43,390 bases of DNA from Phaeodactylibacter sp. Lineage in GTDB: Bacteria > Bacteroidota > Bacteroidia > Chitinophagales > Saprospiraceae. Location: positions 1 through 43,390 of the forward strand of contig JAGFJE010000741.1 in assembly GCA_024103175.1 (NCBI GenBank), read 5' to 3'. Positions 15,078 to 22,159 of this stretch are shown here, in pieces. A program made the translations under genes and the position numbers. Under the pieces are notes generated by a model. The model was not told where the DNA came from. It ran no database searches and worked only from the letters and a program-made list of their open reading frames with translations. Numbering within the stretch: the first letter of the stretch is position 1; the number at the start of each line of letters is the position of its first letter.

Positions 15078-16382
15078 TCAGGCGTAGCTCGCCTCCATTT
15101 TTTTAAACGACCGTATGATCTCAGCCCGCTTGTCCTGTAATCTCGCTTTTTCCTCCCCGGAAAGGCGGTTCAGCCTCCGGCTTTTCCGGTAGCGCTTTCT
15201 AAATTCCATATAGTAAAGGGAAAGATAACCCATCACCAATAATGCCGCTATAAAGGGAACGATAACCCAGGCGCCGGCCAGGGCCGCTATCAATATCCAG
15301 CCCAAAATGTAGAGGAGATGAGTTCCGAGGTTGGCGGCCCAGCGCACCGGAGCTTTAAACTCCAGCATTTTCACCTGGGTATCGGAAATATACTTAGCGA
15401 GCCAGGTTGGCGGATAGTTCCAGAGGTACCCCAGGGCGAAAAAGGGGAAGCCGAGTACGAGTAAGGCGCGGTTGGCCGCCGTATCCTGGCCTTTACCCAC
15501 CATGGCCTGGTCGTCAATACCGTAGCTATCCAGTTCTGAAAAATACGCCGCCGTTTGCTGCCCCAACCCGTTTTTTTCCTTTTCCGGCAACCGGTTAACG
15601 ATTTCCGCCACCCGCCGCTCCGTTTCCAGGGGCCCCGGGTAATAGGAAATAACCGGCATTTGAGGCCGGGGGGCTTCGTTCCGGTAGATGCGGTGCAAAT
15701 ATTCCACCAATTCATCATCCTGGGGGTTATCGATAATGACCATGCTCTCCTCGAGCCTGCTGCGCAACAGGCTGGTCAAAGAGGCCATACCCTGGTTGGC
15801 ATTCTCCTCAAACTCATCCAGAAAGCGGCTGGCCAGGATGGGTTCCCCGAAATCGATCATCACCTCCGACCGGGGCCGGTCGGCATAGGTGAAATTTACC
15901 CCTACAGGAACGATAAAAACCTCTTCCAGGCCAACGGGGTGGCGCTCCAGCGTCCCCAGGGCAATGCGGGCCGTACCTTTCTGCAATCCGCCCAGGCGCT
16001 TCTCCTGCTTGGTGCGCCCCTCCGCCAGGATCATGATCACCTTGCGTTCGGCCAGGGCGTTATAACAAGCTTCAAAGGTCGAATAATTGTCTTTCAGTTT
16101 ACCATACCCACCGTCTTTGAGCCGAAATACCGGAAGAATATTCAGGCCTCGGAGCAAACCGGCGTAGAAACGCTGCTTGAAAAGGTCGCCCCGCGCAAGA
16201 AAGTAAAGCGGGCGGTTGAGAAAACAGGCCAGAATGCAAGGTTCGAGGAAGGCCGTGGGGTGGTTGGCCGCCAGGATCACCGCCTCATTCCGGGGTATGC
16301 GTTCCGTATTGGATAGATAGATCTTCCGGTAAAAAGCCAGCAGGCCGAGCCTGGCAATAGGCTTGACGATGGAATAGAGCAT
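15078..16382 (-). CDS. PlsC-like lysophospholipid/glycerol-phosphate acyltransferase
   Basis: 434 residues. The acyltransferase domain occupies about residues 1-215: block I is NHPTAFLEP, block III is LAEGRTKQEKRL and block IV surrounds IVPVGVNF. In the Bacteroidota NHPNSFLDP-type subgroup block I usually ends in Asp, and here that position is Glu. The C-terminal 120 residues contain two adjacent hydrophobic helices (about 340-390) followed by a very basic tail (FRKRYRKSRRLNRL). The family transfers acyl chains to lysophosphatidate or glycerol-phosphate at the inner membrane face; the exact acceptor is not known. Its 3' end nearly touches the converging microprotein gene. Confidence 0.85.
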   Translation of the reverse strand: MLYSIVKPIARLGLLAFYRKIYLSNTERIPRNEAVILAANHPTAFLEPCILACFLNRPLYFLARGDLFKQRFYAGLLRGLNILPVFRLKDGGYGKLKDNYSTFEACYNALAERKVIMILAEGRTKQEKRLGGLQKGTARIALGTLERHPVGLEEVFIVPVGVNFTYADRPRSEVMIDFGEPILASRFLDEFEENANQGMASLTSLLRSRLEESMVIIDNPQDDELVEYLHRIYRNEAPRPQMPVISYYPGPLETERRVAEIVNRLPEKEKNGLGQQTAAYFSELDSYGIDDQAMVGKGQDTAANRALLVLGFPFFALGYLWNYPPTWLAKYISDTQVKMLEFKAPVRWAANLGTHLLYILGWILIAALAGAWVIVPFIAALLVMGYLSLYYMEFRKRYRKSRRLNRLSGEEKARLQDKRAEIIRSFKKMEASYA

Positions 16383-16672
16383 TCGGTTGCGTTCTGATGG
16401 TTAACAATTCACCCCGCCAATATAGCAATTTGAAGATATTCTCCGCTTGCCGGTGATGATGTCGCCTCGTTGTGCTTCTCGAAAAATAAATCCCCAGCTG
16501 GGTTGTAACCTTTTCACAATCCCCCATTATGGAAGTGGAACAGAAAGAAACCAAAGAACCAGCGCTTTTCCGACTGTTTCCTAGAACGAAACCCGGGGCA
16601 CTTTATGGAAAAAATCTTTATTTAATGCTTTCGAATTTGCAATTTAGCCGTACTCTTGCAAAAACCGTTCGA

Positions 16673-17233
16673 ATGAGCGCGCCAAAAAGGACTGTTTCTG
16701 CGGCAGAAATGCAGGAAGAGTGGCTAGAAGTGCAGGCTGCTCAGGGCGACCCCGCCTTGTTCCAGCCGCTCTATGAGCGTTATTATGAAGATATTTTCCT
16801 CTTTGTTTTCCGCCGGACCACCGATGAAGCGCTCACCGCTGACCTCTGTTCCCAGGTTTTTCTGAAAGCTCTACAACGCATTAAAGACTACGAATATAAA
16901 GGCGTGCCCTTCTCCGCCTGGCTGTACCGCATCGCCAGCAACGAGGTGGCCCAGCATTTCCGAAAGGCCAAAAAAAACCGCATTGTAAGCGTAGAGGAAA
17001 GTAACATTTCCGGCCTTTTTGACGAGATCGAAGAGCACGACGACGAACAACACCGGCAGCTGCTGCTTGAAACACTGGATACCCTGAAGGAAGACGACCT
17101 GCAATTGATCGAGCTTCGTTTTTTCGAAGAACGGCCCTATAAGGAAATTGCAGAAATACTCGGCATTACCGAAAACAACGCCAAAGTGAAAACCTTCCGG
17201 ATACTGAACAGAATGAAAAAAAAGATGAGTTGA
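16673..17233 (+). CDS. ECF RNA polymerase sigma factor
   Basis: 186 residues from the ATG at 16673. A longer in-frame start at 16529 would add 48 residues with no family resemblance. Region 2 spans about residues 25-95 (FQPLYERYYEDIFLFVFRR, then FSAWLYRIASNEVAQHFRK), and region 4 about 130-182 (LQLIELRFFEERPYKEIAEI with its helix-turn-helix, then KVKTFRILNRM). It would direct RNA polymerase to a small regulon. It is followed 42 bp later by a gene for a large protein with one membrane helix and a basic cytoplasmic N-terminus, a layout suggesting that the partner controls sigma activity. The sequence TACTCTTGC near 16650 is only a weak promoter match. Confidence 0.9.
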   Translation: MSAPKRTVSAAEMQEEWLEVQAAQGDPALFQPLYERYYEDIFLFVFRRTTDEALTADLCSQVFLKALQRIKDYEYKGVPFSAWLYRIASNEVAQHFRKAKKNRIVSVEESNISGLFDEIEEHDDEQHRQLLLETLDTLKEDDLQLIELRFFEERPYKEIAEILGITENNAKVKTFRILNRMKKKMS

Positions 17234-17275
17234 TGGTTAGACAACGCTACCCCCAGCGTGCAAACCGCAAAAGAT

Positions 17276-19042
17276 ATGGGCAACAACTACAATTTCAAGT
17301 TTAACCCCCGCCTACCTTCCCGGGAAGAGATACGGCGCCACAAAAATTTTGGCGCCCTCCTGCGGAAGTACAACAGCCAACAGGAGGGCCGGCGGGCCCG
17401 GAGGCTCCGCCGCTTGCGGGTGCTTTCCCTGAGCAGCGCCGCCGCCGCCGCCGTAGCGGCCATCGCCATACTCCTGGGAGGGGTCTTTTCCGCCCCGCAA
17501 CAGCCGGCCCTGACGGCCGAGCAATACTTCGCCCAGCAGAAGTTTGTCAACCCGCCCTTGCCTGAGGCCGTCCAACCCCGGTTCACCAATTTCCGGGTGG
17601 ACGCCAACCAGGGAGGCGTATACGAATACCCCAGCGGGTCCCGCCTGGTGGTGCCCGCCGCCGCCTTTGCCGATGACCGCGGCAAACTGATCGAAGGCGA
17701 GGTGGATATCCGCTACCGGGAAATGCACGACTACGTAGACTTTTTCCTCGCCGGCATCCCCATGTCCTACGATTCCGCCGGCGTACGGTATCACCTGGAA
17801 TCCGCCGGCATGATCGAGATCTATGCCGAACAAAACGGCGAACGCGTACAACTGGCGCCCGGCAAATACATCGATGTGGAACTGGCCTCCGAAATCATCG
17901 TACCCAGCCTCAACATCAATGTCCCTCCCCGCTATAAAGTCTACCAACTGGACACTTTCGCCAGAGAGTGGCTCTATCAGGACATTGACAACATCCAGTT
18001 CGTCGATGAAGAGATCGTCGAAGAAGACGACCCGCTTTTCCAATATAAACAACAACTGCTGGCGCAATACGACGCCATCGAACAGAAAGCCGCAGAAAAA
18101 CTCAAGGCCATCGAAACGGCTATACCCAAACCGGTAGAACCATTGCGCCCCCTCCGCTCCGACCCGGGGCGCCCAACGCTGGAACTCAACTTCCTCGATG
18201 GCAGCCTCAATATCGAAGATACCCAGAACGGACAGGTACAGGATGAACTGGCTAAGCTCCAACGGATGTACCGGGGAGTGATCTGGCAGATATCGCCCAG
18301 CAGCCCCGCCTTCGACGAGCGGGCGTTCAACGTCAACTGGCAATCGGCCCGCATCCGCCCCGTCAATAACCGGGACTATGAGCTGACCCTCATCCACCCC
18401 CAGAACCAGCTGACCCTCATCGTCAGCCCGGTCCTGACCGGCGCCGATTACGAAAACGCCCTGCAGCGCTACGAAGAGGAATTACAGGCTTTCAAAACCG
18501 CTATGGCCGAATGGGAAGCGCAGGTAAAGGAACAACGGGAAGCCCTGATGGCAGATACAGAACGGCAGAAGGCAGAAGCTCTGGATGAGTACGACAACAG
18601 GCTAAAGGAACTGCGCGACGCCGGCCTGAAATTCGGACAGGCAACCCGATACCTCGTAAAACGCAAAGTCATCAACCGGTTTAAAGCGACCGGGTTCGGC
18701 TTCTGGAATTGCGACCGCCTGATCCCCCCGGCAGAGCATCGCGTACAGGCCGCCTTCAAAGACCAGCATGGCAACTTCTATCGCCATCATACCGCCTACC
18801 TGGTAGACAGGGGCAGGAATACCGTTTACCAGCTCTACGCTACCGATGAGACGCCCCTGCATTTTGACGCCGATTCCGACAACCTGCTCTGGATCGTTAC
18901 CGATGACCAGAAGATCGCCCTCATGCGGCCCGAAGATTTTCAGGACATCAATACGAAAAAAGAAGCCTATACATTACAACTCAAGCTGATCGATAAGGAG
19001 ATCCTCAACGAGGAAGATGTAAGATCGATCCTTCAGTTTTGA
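17276..19042 (+). CDS. Large single-pass membrane protein linked to the ECF sigma gene (candidate anti-sigma or sensor)
   Basis: About 588 residues from the ATG at 17276; an upstream GTG at 17258 would add six. The first 47 residues are strongly basic and should be cytoplasmic. One membrane segment (about 48-72, Ala-rich) follows, then about 515 extracytoplasmic residues: a beta-rich domain (about 95-230, with YEYPSGSRLVVPAAAFADDR), a linker, a second globular part and a Glu/Lys-rich coiled coil (about 385-450), then a C-terminal beta domain. It lacks the FecR pattern and no zinc-binding anti-sigma motif was seen. Placement behind the sigma gene and the topology suggest a regulator, but the family resembles uncharacterised Bacteroidota proteins. 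A strong terminator follows. Confidence 0.75.
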   Translation: MGNNYNFKFNPRLPSREEIRRHKNFGALLRKYNSQQEGRRARRLRRLRVLSLSSAAAAAVAAIAILLGGVFSAPQQPALTAEQYFAQQKFVNPPLPEAVQPRFTNFRVDANQGGVYEYPSGSRLVVPAAAFADDRGKLIEGEVDIRYREMHDYVDFFLAGIPMSYDSAGVRYHLESAGMIEIYAEQNGERVQLAPGKYIDVELASEIIVPSLNINVPPRYKVYQLDTFAREWLYQDIDNIQFVDEEIVEEDDPLFQYKQQLLAQYDAIEQKAAEKLKAIETAIPKPVEPLRPLRSDPGRPTLELNFLDGSLNIEDTQNGQVQDELAKLQRMYRGVIWQISPSSPAFDERAFNVNWQSARIRPVNNRDYELTLIHPQNQLTLIVSPVLTGADYENALQRYEEELQAFKTAMAEWEAQVKEQREALMADTERQKAEALDEYDNRLKELRDAGLKFGQATRYLVKRKVINRFKATGFGFWNCDRLIPPAEHRVQAAFKDQHGNFYRHHTAYLVDRGRNTVYQLYATDETPLHFDADSDNLLWIVTDDQKIALMRPEDFQDINTKKEAYTLQLKLIDKEILNEEDVRSILQF

Positions 19043-19086
19043 CCGGTATTACCGGCAAAACTAGCTGTTTTTTACTTTTCACGCAG

Positions 19087-19117
19087 AAGCTCCGGCAGTA
19101 GGCCGGGGCTTTTTTTT
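19087..19117. terminator. Intrinsic terminator between converging genes
   Basis: The 10-bp stem AAGCTCCGGC/GCCGGGGCTT (one T-G wobble) has a 5-base loop and runs into eight T residues ending at 19117. It ends the sigma-factor unit. It lies 5 bp from the stop of the converging minus-strand peptidase gene and may serve both strands. Confidence 0.85.
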
Positions 19118-19121
19118 GGCA

Positions 19122-20180
19122 TTACTCCTCTCCATATATCCCCACCTGTCGCTCTCCAGGCCGGGCGTAGCCCCGGTACATACCCGGCGAATTGAATTCC
19201 AGGGACACATTGCCCCGTTTATCCACCGCGATCAGGCCTCCGCTGCCGCCAGCATCCAGAAGCTTGTCATGGATCACATAACGGGTGGCCTCTTCCAGGC
19301 TCATGCCCTTGTATTCCATCAGTGCAGAAATATCGTAGGCGACGGCGTAGCGGATAAAGTACTCGCCATGGCCGGTACAGGACACGCCGCAGGTGGCGTT
19401 GTTGGCGTAGGTGCCTGCCCCGATGACGGGCACGTCCCCAAAGCGGTTATAGCGCTTGTTGGTCATCCCGCCGGTGGAGGTGCCGGCGGTGATGTTGCCC
19501 GCCTTATCCAGGGCGACGCAACCGACGGTACCGTATTTGTGATCCGGGCCGGAAGATAGAAAGCCCGTCGGCTGTTCCTCGGCGGCTTTGGCGCGTTGCA
19601 GGGACTGCCAGCGGCTCTCGGTGTAGAAATATTCGGGATCGACGATCTCCAGGCCCTGTTCTTCTGCGAACTGTTCCGCCCCCCGGCCGGTAAGCAGGAC
19701 GTGTTTGGAGTCCTCCATCACAGCGCGGGCGGCCAGGATGGGGTTCTTCACGGTTGTCACTCCTCCTACCGCCCCTGCATTGCGGGTAGCGCCGTCCATA
19801 ATGGAAGCGTCCAGCTCATTCTTACCTTCATGAGTAAAGACAGCGCCTTTGCCGGCATTGAACAAGGGGGAGTTTTCCAGGTAGATGATCGCCTGTTCCA
19901 CTGCATCCAGGCTGCTGCCCCCCTCCCGGAGTATGTGTTCCCCTATGTCGAGGGCTGCGTTCAGCGCTTCGAGATAGGCTTTTTCCTTTTCAGGGGCCAT
20001 ATTTTCCTTCAGGATCGTTCCGGCGCCACCGTGGATGGCGATGGCGTATTCGGCACGGCCGGCAGGAACTGCTTCTTCCAGAGCAGCGGTTTGCTTATCG
20101 GCTTGCTCTTCCGAACCGGAAGCAGGCTGGCAACTCCACGCCATAATCAGCAGAAAGGCAAAAGGGATCATTCTCATCAT
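19122..20180 (-). CDS. Isoaspartyl peptidase/L-asparaginase (Ntn hydrolase), lipoprotein-type leader
   Basis: 352 residues of the plant-type/EcAIII asparaginase family. Key elements are IAIHGGAGTI near residues 47-55, NELDASIMDG near 121-130, the autocleavage site KYG-TVGCVALD with nucleophile Thr218, and TSTGGMTNKRYNRFGDVPVI. GHGEYFIR follows in the C-terminal subunit. The precursor self-cleaves before Thr218 into alpha and beta subunits and hydrolyses isoaspartyl dipeptides and asparagine. The N-terminus is a short signal with Cys17 after AWS, so it is probably a periplasmic lipoprotein, unlike the cytoplasmic E. coli enzyme. It is divergent from the beta-oxidation operon. Confidence 0.93.
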   Translation of the reverse strand: MMRMIPFAFLLIMAWSCQPASGSEEQADKQTAALEEAVPAGRAEYAIAIHGGAGTILKENMAPEKEKAYLEALNAALDIGEHILREGGSSLDAVEQAIIYLENSPLFNAGKGAVFTHEGKNELDASIMDGATRNAGAVGGVTTVKNPILAARAVMEDSKHVLLTGRGAEQFAEEQGLEIVDPEYFYTESRWQSLQRAKAAEEQPTGFLSSGPDHKYGTVGCVALDKAGNITAGTSTGGMTNKRYNRFGDVPVIGAGTYANNATCGVSCTGHGEYFIRYAVAYDISALMEYKGMSLEEATRYVIHDKLLDAGGSGGLIAVDKRGNVSLEFNSPGMYRGYARPGERQVGIYGEE

Positions 20181-20216
20181 ACTTTCATTTTTTTTTACGT
20201 CAAGTAATTTTCACCC

Positions 20217-20324
20217 TTCAGATAAGGGGAACACCTCAACGAACATGCTGCGAAAGGGGCCTGTTGAATAAGTGCAAACAAAAATTATTCTGCCAAAGGC
20301 TGAATATCTGAACCCTTATCTGAA
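20217..20324. promoter_or_regulatory. Separated 12-bp inverted repeat in the divergent intergenic region
   Basis: TTCAGATAAGGG at 20217-20228 and CCCTTATCTGAA at 20313-20324 are perfect reverse complements, 84 bases apart. They lie between the peptidase gene and the beta-oxidation operon, about 60 bp before the operon start. The arrangement could be a two-site operator bound by a looping regulator, or a long-stem leader structure. No regulator gene is adjacent. Confidence 0.4.
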
Positions 20325-20383
20325 ATCCCGCAAAAAAAGCTGTCTTTTATTCCAGCCTTGGCAATACTATAAAGCATGAACTG

Positions 20384-22159
20384 TTGACAAACAAAAAACA
20401 CCCCTACTATATCCGGCGGCTGATCGATATTCCCCGCTATCAATTGGACAACTTCCCTCAGGAAGATTGCCTGGCAGCCATCAAAGGCGGCCAACTTGCC
20501 CGGCATTCTACTCAGGATTTCATCGAAAGAGCCGATAAGGTAAGCGCCGGCCTGTTGGCCCGTGGCTTCAAAAGCGGGGATAAGATCGCTATTATTTCCG
20601 AAAACCGCCCGGAATGGAATTTTCTGGATATGGGCATGCAGCAGATCGGAGTCGTCAATGTGCCGGTCTATTCCAGAGTAAGCCGGGAAGAATACCAGTA
20701 CATTTTCAATAATGCCGGCGTCAAAGCCGTTTTTGTTTCTTCCCGGGAGATCTATGAAAAAGTAGCTTTAGTAAGAGATGGATCAGATACCGTGGAGGAA
20801 GTCTTTTCCTTCGACGAACTGGAAAACGCTCCCCACTGGAGCGAGATCCTGGAGGAACCGAATAAAGCGCAACTGGATGAGATTCGGGAGGAAATAGAAG
20901 AGTCCGCCCTGGCAACCATAGTTTACACTTCCGGGACTACAGGGCCTCCCAAGGGCGTGATGCTCACCCACCACAATATTGTTTCGAACGTAAAAGCCTG
21001 CCTGCCCATCATGCCGGTGGGCCGGGAACACCTGGCGCTCTCTTTCCTGCCGCTCAACCACGTCTTCGAGCGCATGATGAACTACCTGTACCTCTCCGCC
21101 GGCGTCTCCGTTTACTACGCAGAAAGTGTCGACACCATCGGCGACAACCTCCGGCTGGCCCGCCCTCATATTTTCACCACCGTCCCCCGCCTGCTGGAAA
21201 AAGTATACGAAAAGATCGTCGACAAGGGCGAAGAGCAGCCCCTGCCGGCCCGCCTGATCTTCGGCTGGTCCCTGAACCTGGCCAAGCGATTCGAACTGAG
21301 GGGAAAAAGCTTCCTTTACCACTGGCAAAGGAAACTGGCCGACGCTCTGGTATTCGGCAAGTGGAGAAAGGCGCTGGGAGGAAGAGTCATCGCCGTCGTC
21401 TCCGGAGGGGCAGCCCTCAACCCCAAGATCGCCCGGGTTTTTACCGCCGCCGGCGTTCCGGCGCTGGAAGGGTATGGACTGACGGAAACATCTCCCGTCA
21501 TTGCCGTCAACCGAATGGAAAAAAAGGACAGGAAATTCGGCTCCGTAGGTAAGATTATCGACGGCGTGGAAGTAAAGATCGCCGAAGACGGGGAGATCCT
21601 CTGCCGGGGCCCCAACGTCATGAAGGGTTATTTCGAAAAACCGGAAAAAACAGAGGAAGCGCTCGAAGAAGACGGCTGGCTGCATACCGGAGACATCGGC
21701 GAGCTGGACGAGGAAGGGTTTCTCAGCATTACCGACCGCAAAAAATCGATGTTCAAGACTTCAGGAGGAAAATACGTCGCGCCCCAGCGCGTAGAGAATA
21801 CATTCACCGAATCTTCTTTCATCGAAAACATCCTCACCGTTGGCGACGGCCGCAAGATGGTGACGGCCATCATACAGCCCAATTTCGAGCGCCTGAAAAA
21901 ATGGTGTGAAAAGGAGGGCCTGAATTGCGGTTCAAAAGAAGAAATAATAAAAAATGAGAGCGTCCGCACCAGGTTCGAGAAGATAACGGAAGAGCGGAAT
22001 GAAGAACTCAGCCATACCGAACAGGTCAAGAAATTCAGATTGACGGCCGACGAATGGGGCGTGGAATCCGGAGAACTGACCCCCACCATGAAGATAAAAC
22101 GCGGCCCCCTGCAAGAGAAGTACGCGGGCCTTATTGAAGAAATGTATACCGAAGACTAA
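20384..22159 (+). CDS. fadD: Long-chain acyl-CoA synthetase (AMP-forming)
   Basis: 591 residues, starting at a TTG; no in-frame ATG occurs until about residue 84, and the conserved N-terminus (HPYYIRRLIDI) needs the TTG. An out-of-frame mini-ORF ATG-AAC-TGT-TGA at 20376-20387 overlaps this start. AMP-binding motifs are complete: YTSGTTGPPKGVMLTH at about 180-195, YGLTETSPV near 365, and GWLHTGDIGELDEEGFLSIT near 425-444 followed by DRKK and TSGGKYVAP. It converts fatty acid, ATP and CoA to acyl-CoA, the entry step for the enzymes encoded downstream. The stop codon overlaps the next ATG by one base, so translation is probably coupled. No membrane segment is seen; it should be cytoplasmic or membrane-peripheral. 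Confidence 0.92.
   Translation: MTNKKHPYYIRRLIDIPRYQLDNFPQEDCLAAIKGGQLARHSTQDFIERADKVSAGLLARGFKSGDKIAIISENRPEWNFLDMGMQQIGVVNVPVYSRVSREEYQYIFNNAGVKAVFVSSREIYEKVALVRDGSDTVEEVFSFDELENAPHWSEILEEPNKAQLDEIREEIEESALATIVYTSGTTGPPKGVMLTHHNIVSNVKACLPIMPVGREHLALSFLPLNHVFERMMNYLYLSAGVSVYYAESVDTIGDNLRLARPHIFTTVPRLLEKVYEKIVDKGEEQPLPARLIFGWSLNLAKRFELRGKSFLYHWQRKLADALVFGKWRKALGGRVIAVVSGGAALNPKIARVFTAAGVPALEGYGLTETSPVIAVNRMEKKDRKFGSVGKIIDGVEVKIAEDGEILCRGPNVMKGYFEKPEKTEEALEEDGWLHTGDIGELDEEGFLSITDRKKSMFKTSGGKYVAPQRVENTFTESSFIENILTVGDGRKMVTAIIQPNFERLKKWCEKEGLNCGSKEEIIKNESVRTRFEKITEERNEELSHTEQVKKFRLTADEWGVESGELTPTMKIKRGPLQEKYAGLIEEMYTED

Noticed and set aside
16529..16672. Upstream in-frame start of the ECF sigma factor
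   Set aside because: The 48 added residues have no sigma-family similarity, and the ATG at 16673 gives the normal length.
17312..18397. 361-residue minus-strand frame
   Set aside because: Antisense of the membrane protein next to the ECF sigma gene; no start context, no motif, shadow-like composition.
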